In this document: positions 1 through 8,138 of the stretch, piece by piece
Numbering within the stretch: the first letter of the stretch is position 1
Layout of the letters: each line of letters opens with the position of its first letter
DNA from: Arthrobacter sp. Leaf337
GTDB taxonomy: Bacteria; Actinomycetota; Actinomycetes; Actinomycetales; Micrococcaceae
Direction: 5' to 3'
DNA length: 64,000 bases
Assembly (NCBI RefSeq): GCF_001423745.1
Contig: NZ_LMPC01000029.1
Location: 168,089 to 232,088 of the forward strand
The notes under the pieces: generated by a model
What the model saw: the letters and a program-made list of their open reading frames with translations, nothing else
What the model was told of the DNA's origin: nothing
The model's database searches: none
Translations under genes and position numbers: made by a program

Positions 1-126
1 GACCGGCACCCCGGGCGGTGTGGGCCACGCCCAGGATCCCAAAGGTACCTGCAGGAAGGCCAGATCCTGGTCACCACCATCGAGGGCCTGGGCCAGCTGA
101 GCAACCGCGTGGTCAAGGAAGCCTGA
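1..126 (+). pseudogene. 3' end of fumarylacetoacetate hydrolase-family gene, apparently frameshifted
   Basis: Only the last ~40 codons are in the window. One frame (from base 2) reads TGTPGGVGHAQDPK, the conserved FAH-family motif. After about base 43 the sensible protein continues one frame over as RYLQEGQILVTTIEG...VVKEA and stops at 124-126. Restoring one base near 41-46 joins the two parts, so a 1-bp deletion, real or a sequencing error, is likely. FAH-family fumarylpyruvate hydrolases act after maleylpyruvate isomerase in gentisate breakdown, and the next gene is that isomerase, starting inside this stop codon (TGATG). That context supports fumarylpyruvate hydrolase over other FAH members. 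The upstream part, including the metal-binding residues, is outside the window. Confidence 0.6.
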
Positions 127-929
127 TGGTCGCCCGCCACGACCAGACCACGGACCCGGTCCTGCTCGAGGGTTTGCTGCAGGCACGGCGGGGCACGGCG
201 TTTTTCGCCCGCAAGCTCAACGAGCTCACCGACGCGGACCTGGACGGGGATTCGCTGCTGCCGGGCTGGACCCGGCGGCACGTGACGGCCCACATCGGCT
301 ACAACGCGCGGGCCATCGCGCGGCTGATCGAGTGGGCCGCCACCGGCGTGGAGACACCCATGTACGCCTCCACGTCGGTGCGGGACCACGAAATCAACTT
401 CGGAGCCACCCTTCCGCCGATCGCGCTGCGGCACCTGTTCGACCACTCCGCGGTGCACCTGAACGTCGAATGGCGGGACCTCCCGGCCGAGGCCTGGCAC
501 CACAAAGTCAAAACAGCCCAGGGCAGGATCGTCCCGGCCGAGGAAACCGTGTGGATGCGGACCCGGGAAGTCTGGGTCCACGCCGTGGACCTGGACAACG
601 GCGCCAGCTTCCGGGACATCCCCGAACCCGTCCTCGAACGGCTCCTGAAGGACATCACCAGTGCCTGGCACACCCGCGGCACCGACACCGGACTACTCAT
701 CAAAGTCACCGACCAGCCGGACGCCCTGACCTTCGGCGACACCAACGCCGAAACACCAACACTGATCACCGGCCCGCTCACAGCCATCACCCAATGGGCC
801 ACCGGACGCGGCACCCACGGCGTGAGAGCAACAAGCACCACAGCAACAGCCGGCACAGCGGCGGATGCCGCGACACCGGCGTCGGACGCTGACCTGCCCG
901 AAGTACCCCCAGCACCCAAATGGATCTAG
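126..929 (+). CDS. mycothiol-dependent maleylpyruvate isomerase
   Basis: The 267-residue product matches the mycothiol-dependent maleylpyruvate isomerase (MDMPI) family, which converts maleylpyruvate to fumarylpyruvate using mycothiol in the cytoplasm. The metal-site pattern is visible: His56 in HIGYN, then Glu148 and His152 in REVWVHAVDL, matching the H...E-x3-H arrangement of the corynebacterial enzyme. The N-terminal DinB-like helical domain is followed by an MDMPI C-terminal domain. The ATG at 126 overlaps the stop of the FAH-family gene, so the pair is translationally coupled and fits a gentisate/3-hydroxybenzoate route. The Ala/Thr-rich last 35 residues look like a disordered tail. A further upstream start in this frame would read through the FAH gene and is rejected. 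Confidence 0.88.
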   Translation: MVARHDQTTDPVLLEGLLQARRGTAFFARKLNELTDADLDGDSLLPGWTRRHVTAHIGYNARAIARLIEWAATGVETPMYASTSVRDHEINFGATLPPIALRHLFDHSAVHLNVEWRDLPAEAWHHKVKTAQGRIVPAEETVWMRTREVWVHAVDLDNGASFRDIPEPVLERLLKDITSAWHTRGTDTGLLIKVTDQPDALTFGDTNAETPTLITGPLTAITQWATGRGTHGVRATSTTATAGTAADAATPASDADLPEVPPAPKWI

Positions 930-1024
930 CACCCCGGCGGATCTAGTTCGCACGTGGATCAAAGGCGCATTACCTGGCACCCAAGAACGGTCAGTGAAGC
1001 GGGCAACTGGTTCCGGACGCGAAG

Positions 1025-1054
1025 GTGGCCCCCTCCACGGAGGGGGCCACTTTT
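1025..1054 (+). terminator. rho-independent terminator
   Basis: Perfect 11-bp arms GTGGCCCCCTC (1025-1035) and GAGGGGGCCAC (1040-1050) flank a CACG loop and are followed by TTTT. It lies between the convergent isomerase and universal stress genes. The T-run is on the plus side, so it mainly ends the aromatic operon; the stem may also work for the opposite transcript. Confidence 0.85.
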
Positions 1055-1075
1055 CGTGCACCGGAGGTGTGCCTG

Positions 1076-1945
1076 CTATTCCTCGTGCTTGATCTTGTGC
1101 ACCCGGGTGACCACTGTGGGGCACGGGACCCGCAGCAGGACCGCGTGGGCGGTGGAACCGAGCACGAGCCTGCTGAACCCGCCGCGTCCGCGGCTGCCGA
1201 TCACCAGGAGCCGCGCGTTCGCGGCGGCCTCCACGAGGGCCTTGGCCGGATCAGTGTCCTTGTCGAGCACCTGGTTCACCACCAAGTCCGGGTACTTGTC
1301 CCGCAGCCCGGCGACCGATTCGGCGAGCACGATTTTGTCCTCTTCCTCAATGACTTCAGCCAGGCCGCTCGCAGGCATCCCGCTCTGGACCCAGCGGGCG
1401 GGGCGCCGGAACGCCAGCAGGGCAGTCAGCTCATCCCCTTCACGGTCGGCTTCCGCCGCGGCAAACGCCACAGCCTGCAAGGACTCCTCCGAGCCGTCCA
1501 CGCCCACTACGACGCCGCGTCCCTGCGGCCCCTGGGCCTGCGGTATGACTGCCACCGGGCTGTCGGACGCGGTAACCACCTGAAGGGCGCGGTCCGTCAT
1601 GGGTCCTCCGTCGGCCCAGTGGCGGTGGTGCGAGCCGATGACCAGCATGGCGGCCTCTTTGGATATTTCCTTCAGGGCCGAGCCTGCGCTTCCGTGCCGC
1701 AACTGCACATCGACGGCAACGCCGGGTTCCTTCTTGGCGGCATCCTCCTGGACCTGCCTAAGCAACTCCATGCCTGATTCCCTGATCAGTTCGTGATACT
1801 GGAAGTCCGGCGACATCCACCGGTCGTCCACTGCATGGACTGCAATAACCGGGAGCTTCAGCTTGGCCGCCCGGTGCAGCGACCACGACATTGCGGCCTC
1901 ACTTCCCGCGGAGCCGTTGATACCGACGACGATTGGTTTGCTCAT
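1076..1945 (-). CDS. universal stress protein, tandem UspA domains
   Basis: This 289-residue cytoplasmic protein holds two UspA domains (about residues 2-140 and 145-285). Each begins with a hydrophobic beta strand and an Asp or Asn for nucleotide contact (IVVGINGS, VVVGVDGS). The second has the ATP-binding signature VIGSRGRGGFSRLVLGS, matching G-x2-G-x9-G-S/T. Tandem USPs in actinobacteria are typically hypoxia or dormancy proteins. I chose the ATG at 1945 (MSKPIVVG) because AGGA lies 5 nt upstream; a start at 1966 would add seven residues without a good ribosome site. A DosR-like palindrome lies about 90 bp upstream (2035-2054). The gene stands alone, convergent with the aromatic operon. 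Confidence 0.9.
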   Translation of the reverse strand: MSKPIVVGINGSAGSEAAMSWSLHRAAKLKLPVIAVHAVDDRWMSPDFQYHELIRESGMELLRQVQEDAAKKEPGVAVDVQLRHGSAGSALKEISKEAAMLVIGSHHRHWADGGPMTDRALQVVTASDSPVAVIPQAQGPQGRGVVVGVDGSEESLQAVAFAAAEADREGDELTALLAFRRPARWVQSGMPASGLAEVIEEEDKIVLAESVAGLRDKYPDLVVNQVLDKDTDPAKALVEAAANARLLVIGSRGRGGFSRLVLGSTAHAVLLRVPCPTVVTRVHKIKHEE

Positions 1946-2034
1946 TCGAATCCTGCTCTTCTCCATCGCGTTTTCGGATCAGCACGCCGATGGCCGCTGA
2001 CACCTTCAGTGTGCTCCGGGGGCCGAGGCAGGGG

Positions 2035-2054
2035 TTAGGGCCTTAAGCCCCTCA
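2035..2054. promoter_or_regulatory. DosR/DevR-like box between USP and membrane protein genes
   Basis: The 20-bp sequence TTAGGGCCTTAAGCCCCTCA follows the mycobacterial DosR layout (TTSGGGACTWWAGTCCCSAA): the GGGxCTTxAGxCCC core is kept, with C/C in place of A/T at the two variable positions. It sits 90 bp upstream of the USP start and 35 bp upstream of the divergent membrane protein. USPs are classic DosR targets. No DosR gene is in the window. Confidence 0.5.
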
Positions 2055-2088
2055 CCGGCTGCTGCGCCCCGCGCGTAGCGTCAGCCCC

Positions 2089-2736
2089 ATGGAGGACACC
2101 CGGGCGGACCCCGCCGCCCCCGCACGGCCAAAGCCGTTCCTTCGCCGCTGGTTCCTGTGGGTCACACTCGGTGAGAGTGTGGGCTTCGTGGCTCCCGCCG
2201 TCGTCGCGGTCTTCGTGATAATTCCGGATACGGCCGGCGCCTTGGCGTGGCTGGCCGTGGCAGGTGTCGCGGAAGGCACAGTCCTGGGACTCGCCCAGGC
2301 ACACGTGCTGAAGCGGCAGCTGCCCGGGCTCCGTGTGCGCTCGTGGACCGTCCGCACCGCCACCGGTGCGGCGCTGGCTTGGATCATCGGGCTTGCGCCC
2401 AGCACTTTCGCAGAACAATGGCAGGCCTGGCCGCCGGTCCTGCAACTCGCCGTCGCAGTGCCCGGAGCCTTGCTGCTGCTCTGTTCGATCGGCCTGGCGC
2501 AGTGGCCTGAACTGCGCCGCCACCTCGCCCACAGCGGACGGTGGGTGGGCGGGAATGCACTGGCATGGTGCGTCGGGCTGGGACTGTTCTTCGCCGTCGC
2601 ACCTCCGCTGTGGCAGCCGGGACAGCATCCGACGACGGTAATCGCCATTGGTGTCGCGGCCGCCATCCTGATGGCGGCCGGCATGGCGCTGGTGACCGGC
2701 CTGGTGATGGACCGGCTGCTGGCGGCCAGGGGATGA
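2089..2736 (+). CDS. hypothetical multi-pass membrane protein
   Basis: The 215-residue protein has about five or six hydrophobic segments, beginning near residues 23-48 (FLWVTLGESVGFVAPAVVAVF) and ending near residues 180-205. A short Pro/Ala-rich cytoplasmic N-terminus precedes them. It has no motif I recognise. It overlaps the next membrane gene by ATGA, so the two are likely co-expressed and may work together. The start lacks a strong ribosome site, so an internal start is possible. It diverges from the universal stress gene and shares the intergenic DosR-like box. Confidence 0.65.
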   Translation: MEDTRADPAAPARPKPFLRRWFLWVTLGESVGFVAPAVVAVFVIIPDTAGALAWLAVAGVAEGTVLGLAQAHVLKRQLPGLRVRSWTVRTATGAALAWIIGLAPSTFAEQWQAWPPVLQLAVAVPGALLLLCSIGLAQWPELRRHLAHSGRWVGGNALAWCVGLGLFFAVAPPLWQPGQHPTTVIAIGVAAAILMAAGMALVTGLVMDRLLAARG

Positions 2737-3307
2737 CCCGCGTGCGGCGGGATCCGGCAGCTGCTGCTACCGACGGCGAGCGCTTGCGGTTGTCGGGCGG
2801 CCTGGCCGGATTGGTGTCGGCAGCGCTCGGCATTGCGGGCGGATCCATGGAAGTACTCCTCCCCGGACCGTGGCCAACTGCCTCCGATGCCGGCTACGCG
2901 GGACGCTGGCAGGGATCGCGTGCACGGCAGGGGTGCTGGGGGCTGGGTTGAACATCCTGGGCCAGGCTGCCCAGATCACGCTGACCCTACCGTCGCAGGC
3001 CGCGGTGGCACCGGGGGTGGCCGCCGCCGTCGCGGATCTGTGCCTCGTAACGCTTGCCCTGGCGAACCTGCCCGCCGGAGTGATGTTCACCGCCATTGCT
3101 GTGTTGTCGCTGCGGATGAAGGCATCTCCCGCGGCCTTGGGCTGGATCGCCGCCTTTGCGGCGGCTGCCTCGTTCCTGTCCGCGCTGTCTGTGATACCGG
3201 AGAGCGGGCCGCTGTCCCCCATGGGCTGGCTGACCACCCTGCTCCGGCTGGTGCCGCTGCTCTGGTACGTTCCGGCGGCCGTCCTGATGATGCGGCGCCC
3301 CTCCTGA
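2733..3307 (+). pseudogene. hypothetical membrane protein, frameshifted
   Basis: Translation from the ATG at 2733 (overlapping the previous stop) gives MTRVRRDPAA... and a first hydrophobic segment up to about base 2898. From base 2900 the sensible membrane protein continues in another frame as GTLAGIACTAGVLGAGLN and runs through four more hydrophobic segments to the stop at 3305-3307. Adding one base near 2886-2900 restores a single protein of about 191 residues. Function is unknown. Without repair, a GTG at 2870 could start a 145-residue C-terminal product. The lesion may be a sequencing error. Confidence 0.6.
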
Positions 3308-3341
3308 CGCGGCGCCCTTCCTGACGCGGGCCCTTCCTGAC
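3292..3341 (+). repeat. three tandem copies of a 17-bp unit
   Basis: GCGGCGCCCCTCCTGAC (3292-3308), GCGGCGCCCTTCCTGAC (3309-3325) and GCGGGCCCTTCCTGAC (3326-3341) lie head to tail across the stop codon of the membrane gene. Each carries a TGA. This looks like recent slippage duplication. Confidence 0.8.
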
Positions 3342-3407
3342 GTAGCGCTCAGCCCGACGGGGGCCGCCGGAAACACCGGGCACGCCGGCGACAACAACGG
3401 CGGAATT

Positions 3408-4739
3408 TCAGAAGCCGGTGGGTTCCGTTTCGAACTCCGGCTCGCTTGGCGCAGCTTCGTGATGGAGCGGACGAAGTGCCGAGGTCCGCTCCAGCCAGAT
3501 CAGCGCGTCGTAGCGACCTCCCATCCGGGTGGGGACGTAATTCCCGTGTTCACTGGCCGGCCGGTAGACAACCCCGATGGCCCGGTGTCCCAGCCAGGCC
3601 GACAGCCACGGCCCGGACCTGTCCCTGCCGAATTCCAGCAAAGCCGGTGCGCCCAGCGCCTTATGCAGCAGGTCCTCATGGCTGCCGGTCCGCGCCTCCG
3701 GTACCTTGAGCACCCGTTCCGGGGAACCCCACGCGTCGGCAGCCATCACCGTTCCCGCGTAGGACGCCAGCCCCACCAGGGTCACGCCCTCGGTGCCGTG
3801 GCGCTCGCGGAGCAGCTGGCCCACGTTCACCAGCCCGTCCCGGGCCATGTCCGTGGCCCGTGCATCCCCCACATGCGTGTTGTGCTCCCAGATGATGCCC
3901 TTGGACGCCGGGCCCAGATGCGCGCTGAGCCGGTCCACCGTGTCCGCCATGTGATGGTCCCGGACATTCCAGGACTCGCGGTTCCCCCGCACCATGATGC
4001 GGTAGTAGTGTTCGGCGTTGGCGGCGACCATGGCGTTCTGCACGGCGTCGAAGGCTTCGTCACTTTCGACGCGTGGTTCATGGTCCCGTAGTGACAGTGC
4101 CCGGTTGCGCACCTCGCTGAGCAGCGCAACGACGTCAGCCTCGCAGGACTCCGGAACCAGCCGGGTGCGCCATGCGTACTGGTGCGGGTCCTCGTGATGC
4201 GGAAGGAAGCACTGCCATGCGCGCATGGCCGCAGGAACGGCGTCGGGCTCATTTTCCTGGAGCCAGCCGATGATTTCCCGCAGTGAATCCCACAGCGAGT
4301 AGACGTCCAGGCCGTAAAAGCCAACGCGTTCCGCCAGGGGGCGCTCCAGGTTCCAGCCGCGCAGCCAGTCCAGGAATCCCGCCACTTCTTCGTTGGCCCA
4401 CATCCACGTGGGCCAGCGCTCGAACCCGGCGAGCATCGCGTGGACTCCGGCGTCCAGCCCGCTTTGTCCCCGAACCCAGCGGTTGATCCGCCAGCAGTCC
4501 GGCCAGTCACCCTCGACTCCGATCCAGCTGTACCCCTGCTCCTCGATCAGCCGCATGGTCAGGCGGGCCCGGACGGTGTAGTACTCATGGGTGCCATGGG
4601 ATGCTTCGCCGATCGCCACAAACCGGCCGGAGCCGGCTTTGTGGACCAGCCCGTCAAGGTCCCTGAGCCCGCTCAGCGGCCGGGCCAGGGAACGGATCTC
4701 GTCCAGCATGCTCAGGCCGGCACGGTTTTCGGTGGTCAC
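3408..4739 (-). CDS. erythromycin esterase-family protein
   Basis: The 443-residue product belongs to the erythromycin esterase/EreA-like fold (COG2312). The active-site signatures are visible: GEASHGTHEYY near residue 35, EGDWPD near residue 65 and WEHNTHVGDAR in the second half, supplying the conserved Glu and His residues. Chromosomal copies in soil actinobacteria are common and rarely shown to confer macrolide resistance; the true substrate is unknown. The GTG at 4739 overlaps the stop of the upstream nuclease gene (GTGA), so translation is coupled. A longer version to 4895 would lie inside the nuclease gene in another frame and is rejected. Linkage to an RNA nuclease gene is a context clue without a clear explanation. 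Confidence 0.85.
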   Translation of the reverse strand: MTTENRAGLSMLDEIRSLARPLSGLRDLDGLVHKAGSGRFVAIGEASHGTHEYYTVRARLTMRLIEEQGYSWIGVEGDWPDCWRINRWVRGQSGLDAGVHAMLAGFERWPTWMWANEEVAGFLDWLRGWNLERPLAERVGFYGLDVYSLWDSLREIIGWLQENEPDAVPAAMRAWQCFLPHHEDPHQYAWRTRLVPESCEADVVALLSEVRNRALSLRDHEPRVESDEAFDAVQNAMVAANAEHYYRIMVRGNRESWNVRDHHMADTVDRLSAHLGPASKGIIWEHNTHVGDARATDMARDGLVNVGQLLRERHGTEGVTLVGLASYAGTVMAADAWGSPERVLKVPEARTGSHEDLLHKALGAPALLEFGRDRSGPWLSAWLGHRAIGVVYRPASEHGNYVPTRMGGRYDALIWLERTSALRPLHHEAAPSEPEFETEPTGF

Positions 4740-6118
4740 GTCGGGTCCTCGAGGGAGATGCCTTCGAGGTACTCCGGGACGCGCACCCGCCAGCCGAGTT
4801 CCCGCTTGATCCGGACCCGGAGGGCATCGGACGCTTCCGGCTCGCCGTGGGTGATGTATGTCATCCGCGGTTCCCGCTCGGCGGCCTTCATCCACTCGAT
4901 CAGCCCGTCGGCATCCGCATGCGCTGACAGGCTCTCCATCTGGATCACTTCGGCCCGGATGCGGATGTCCTCCCCATAGATCCGGAGCTGCCGTTCGCCG
5001 GCGGCGAGCGCGGCGCCGCGGGTTCCGCCCGCCTGGTACCCGCTGAGGATGATGGCGTTCTTCGGATCTGATCCGTATTCGGCGATGTGGTGCAGGATCC
5101 TGCCACCGGTGAGCATGCCGCTGGCGGAGATGATCACCATGGGGCCGCCGCGGAGGTTGAGCAGCTTCGAATCGTCCACGGTGCGGGTCATCTTGGCCAC
5201 TTTGTACATATCCTCGTATTCCCGCTGCTTGAGCCGGTGTTCATCGGGGTGGCGCTGGTACATCCCGGAAGCGTCGATGGCCATGGGACTGTTGAGGTAC
5301 ACGGGGATGTCCGGAATCGCGTTCTTGCTGCGGAGCCGGGCCAGGTGCAGCATCAGTGTCTCCGCCCGTCCCACGGCGAAGGCGGCAATCATGATGACGC
5401 CGTTTTTCTTCGCCACGCGGGTGATGATCTCTCCCAGCTGCAGTTCCGGATCCAGGCTGGAGTGCTTGCGGTTTCCGTAGGTGGACTCCGTCACCAGAAT
5501 GTCAGCGGCACCCAGTCCGCGGGGAGGAAACATCAGGGGGTCGTCGGTGCGGCCGAGGTCTCCGGTGAAGTGAACGGAGTGCTGGCCGACGTCGAGCCGG
5601 ATCTGGGCAGCCCCCAGAATATGGCCGGCCGGCAGGAACGTCGCCGAGATTCCCCCTCCCAGTTCCAGCGGGGCATCGAATCCCTGTTCCCGGAAACTGT
5701 CGAGTGACTTGACCGCGTCCGCGGCCGTATAGAGCGGTACCGGCGGGCTGTGCCTGGACGATCCCCGCTGGTAGGCGTATTTGGCTTCCTCTTCCTGCAG
5801 GTACCCGCTGTCGGGCAGGAGAAGGGTGCACAGTTCCGTGGTGCCCTCGGTGGCATACACCGGCCCGGCGAAGCCGTCCCGGACCAGGGCGGGGACATAG
5901 CCGGTGTGGTCAAGGTGCGCATGGGTCAGCAGCACGGCATCAATGGAGCGCGGCTGGACAGGGAACGGAACCCGGTTCCGGTCCCGGAGCAACTTGTAGC
6001 CTTGGAAGAGCCCGCAGTCCACGAGGATGCGTCTCCCGCCTGCTTCCACCAGGTATCTTGAACCGGTCACGCTGTCCGTGGCTCCGAGGAACCGGAGTTG
6101 CGGGTGTCGGTCTCTCAT
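4736..6118 (-). CDS. metallo-beta-lactamase/beta-CASP RNA-processing exonuclease-like protein
   Basis: The 460-residue protein is a YSH1/CPSF73-type nuclease (COG1236). The metal motif HAHLDH is at residues 66-71, followed by FTGDLGR (metal Asp) and the C-terminal beta-CASP motif SLSAHAD. Members cleave RNA endo- or exonucleolytically with two zinc ions; this subgroup is distinct from RNase J and also occurs in archaea. I chose the ATG at 6118 (MRDRHPQLRF), preceded by GGGAG 5 nt upstream; a longer frame to 6256 runs into the promoter of the divergent LuxR-type gene. It is the first gene of a two-gene unit with the esterase-like protein, with a 4-nt overlap. Confidence 0.9.
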   Translation of the reverse strand: MRDRHPQLRFLGATDSVTGSRYLVEAGGRRILVDCGLFQGYKLLRDRNRVPFPVQPRSIDAVLLTHAHLDHTGYVPALVRDGFAGPVYATEGTTELCTLLLPDSGYLQEEEAKYAYQRGSSRHSPPVPLYTAADAVKSLDSFREQGFDAPLELGGGISATFLPAGHILGAAQIRLDVGQHSVHFTGDLGRTDDPLMFPPRGLGAADILVTESTYGNRKHSSLDPELQLGEIITRVAKKNGVIMIAAFAVGRAETLMLHLARLRSKNAIPDIPVYLNSPMAIDASGMYQRHPDEHRLKQREYEDMYKVAKMTRTVDDSKLLNLRGGPMVIISASGMLTGGRILHHIAEYGSDPKNAIILSGYQAGGTRGAALAAGERQLRIYGEDIRIRAEVIQMESLSAHADADGLIEWMKAAEREPRMTYITHGEPEASDALRVRIKRELGWRVRVPEYLEGISLEDPT

Positions 6119-6291
6119 GGTGCTCCCTGTTCCCGTCGGGCAGCGTTCCCGTAGCCGGGATGTATCTCCTAGCTTCCGCTTCTTCCCGGTGGCCACGTAG
6201 GGCCGAAAGTCATGGCTGCGTCGGTGGTCCCCGAGCCTTTCCGGGAGTCCGGGCACGGCAGTACGCTGGAACCACCCTTTGGAGACGTCGG

Positions 6292-7917
6292 ATGGCTGAA
6301 CCGGATTTGATCACCAGCGCCCGCGCGGCGTACGCCCGCAGGGACTGGCCCGCGGCACGGAACGGGCTGCTCGCCGCCAGAACCACCACCGGCTTGGCGC
6401 TACCGGACCTCGAAGCCCTGGCCGACGCGATGTGGTGGCTGGGCCGCGTTCCCGAATCGCTGTCCGTGGCCGAGGAGTTGTACCGGGGCCTCGCCGGTGC
6501 CGGAGACCGGCCGGCCGCGGCAATGAAGGCGATCATCCTGTCACTGCAGTGGGGCACCCGCGGGGACCTGATGGTTGCCTCAGGCTGGCTTAACCGGGCG
6601 CGGCGCCTGCTCCAGGGCCTGCCCGAAGGCCCCGAGCAGGGCTACCTGCTCTATCTTCAAAGCGTCATGTCACTGGACCTGGAGGAAGACCCCGGTCCGG
6701 TCCGGGCGGCTGCAGCGGAACTCGAGGCCGTGGCCGGCCGCCAGTCCGATCCCACCCTGGGATGCTTAGCCCGCGTGCTGGCAGGCCTTGCCGGCGTCCG
6801 TGCCGGCCGGACTGAGGAAGGTTTCAGCGAACTGGACGAGGCCATGTTGCCGGTCCTTGCCGGCGATGTTGCCCCCGTGTGGGCCGGGGACATCTATTGC
6901 ACCGTCATCTACCTGTGCCACCAGCTCGGGGACCTGGCCAGGATGCGGGCCTGGACCGGTGCACTGGAGCATTGGACCGCGGGCCAGTCAGCCACTTTTG
7001 TGTACACCGGCGTGACGCGCATCCACGAGCTGCAGCTGGTCAGTGCCGAAGGCGGCTGGGATGCGGTGGAACGCGAAATAGGCGCTTCGAGCGACAACCT
7101 GGTGAATGCGCATGGCTGGATGGCCGGCGCCGGCTACTACGAGCTGGGCGAGGTGCGCCGCCTTCGCGGCAACGCTGCCGGGGCGATGGCCGCTTACCGG
7201 CGGGCACGCGACGTCGGAGTCGACCCCCAGCCGGGAGAGGCGCTGCTCCACTATGCTGCCGGTGACAGCGCCCTGGCGCTCAACCAGTTGCGCGCCGCCC
7301 TGGGCGAGAGCCGGCTGCTGGACCGGGCCCGGCTGCTGCTGCCCGCCACCGAGCTGGCAGTGGACCAGCGTGAAGCGGCGCTCGCTGACGCGCTGGCGTC
7401 GGAACTGGAACGGACGGCCGCCCGGTTCGCCTCTGCAGGCCTCCAGGCGTGGGCATGCCAGGCCCGCGGCACCGTTCTGCTGGCTGCCGGCCGGGGCGAC
7501 GAGGCACTGCCCCTGCTGGAAGCGGCAGCCCGGACGTACCGGGCGCAGCGGGCGCGCTACCGCACGGCCCGGATCCATGAGCTGCTCGCCAGCTCCCGCC
7601 GCAGCCTCGGACAGGCCGGTGCTGCCGATGCCGACGTCGCCACCGCACTCGCCATCTACCGACAGCTCGGCGCTGTCCCCGACGTCGAACGGCTGGAGCG
7701 CGGCGCGGCACCCGGCGCCGGCCGGAGCGGGCTGACCGCCCGCGAATGCGAGGTCCTGGCCCTCATCACCACGGGTGCCAGCAACCGTCAGGTGGCGGAG
7801 GCCCTGGTCATCAGCGAAAAGACGGTGGGGCGGCACCTGGCGAACATCTTCGGCAAGATCGGGCTATCCACCCGGACCGCCGCGGCGGGCTGGGCCAGGG
7901 AACACGGGATTACCTGA
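6292..7917 (+). CDS. LuxR-family transcriptional regulator with TPR-like sensor region
   Basis: The 541-residue protein has a C-terminal LuxR/GerE helix-turn-helix at about 478-541 (LTARECEVLALITTGASN, then VISEKTVGRHLANIFGKIG). Residues 1-470 are Ala/Leu-rich helical repeats resembling TPRs. No Walker motif is present, so this is not a full LAL/MalT-type ATPase regulator. I set the start at the ATG at 6292, which has GGAG 7 nt upstream; 78 upstream in-frame residues overlap the divergent nuclease promoter. It precedes a methyltransferase gene on the same strand by 221 bp, and two direct repeats in that gap are candidate binding sites. Confidence 0.85.
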   Translation: MAEPDLITSARAAYARRDWPAARNGLLAARTTTGLALPDLEALADAMWWLGRVPESLSVAEELYRGLAGAGDRPAAAMKAIILSLQWGTRGDLMVASGWLNRARRLLQGLPEGPEQGYLLYLQSVMSLDLEEDPGPVRAAAAELEAVAGRQSDPTLGCLARVLAGLAGVRAGRTEEGFSELDEAMLPVLAGDVAPVWAGDIYCTVIYLCHQLGDLARMRAWTGALEHWTAGQSATFVYTGVTRIHELQLVSAEGGWDAVEREIGASSDNLVNAHGWMAGAGYYELGEVRRLRGNAAGAMAAYRRARDVGVDPQPGEALLHYAAGDSALALNQLRAALGESRLLDRARLLLPATELAVDQREAALADALASELERTAARFASAGLQAWACQARGTVLLAAGRGDEALPLLEAAARTYRAQRARYRTARIHELLASSRRSLGQAGAADADVATALAIYRQLGAVPDVERLERGAAPGAGRSGLTARECEVLALITTGASNRQVAEALVISEKTVGRHLANIFGKIGLSTRTAAAGWAREHGIT

Positions 7918-7944
7918 CGGACGGGCGCAACAACTGGACAGAGC

Positions 7945-7971
7945 ACGACGGCGGCGGCGGCGCGCCGTCGT
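7945..7971 (+). terminator. GC-rich hairpin after the LuxR-type gene, weak terminator candidate
   Basis: Arms ACGACGGCG (7945-7953) and CGCCGTCGT (7963-7971) enclose a 9-nt loop, 27 bp after the stop codon. There is no T-run, so termination would be inefficient or the element may act on RNA stability. Confidence 0.35.
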
Positions 7972-8016
7972 CGTCCTGCGTTGGTTGCGGTTCCTGTTCC
8001 CCGCGCCGGGATCAAC

Positions 8017-8067
8017 TGCATCATCCGCCCCACGCCCCCGGCGAAAGATGCATCATCCGCCCGACGC
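8017..8067 (+). repeat. pair of 19-bp direct repeats upstream of the methyltransferase, possible operator
   Basis: TGCATCATCCGCCCCACGC (8017-8035) and TGCATCATCCGCCCGACGC (8049-8067) differ at one base and are spaced 32 bp start to start, close to three helical turns. They end 71 bp before the methyltransferase ATG. The phasing suggests two regulator dimers on one DNA face, with the adjacent LuxR-type protein as the obvious candidate. Confidence 0.6.
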
Positions 8068-8138
8068 GGGGAGGACCGCCGCGAAAGTACTTTCGAAGTA
8101 GCCGGACAGGGACGTCCGCCGAACGAAAGGAAAGAACC

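Noticed and set aside
3408-4739. Macrolide-resistance determinant
   Set aside because: Family membership alone does not show resistance; chromosomal homologues are common and there is no mobile element or other resistance gene nearby.
8017-8067. Two repeats considered as a CRISPR remnant
   Set aside because: Only two copies, a 13-bp gap and no cas gene; a phased operator is a better fit.
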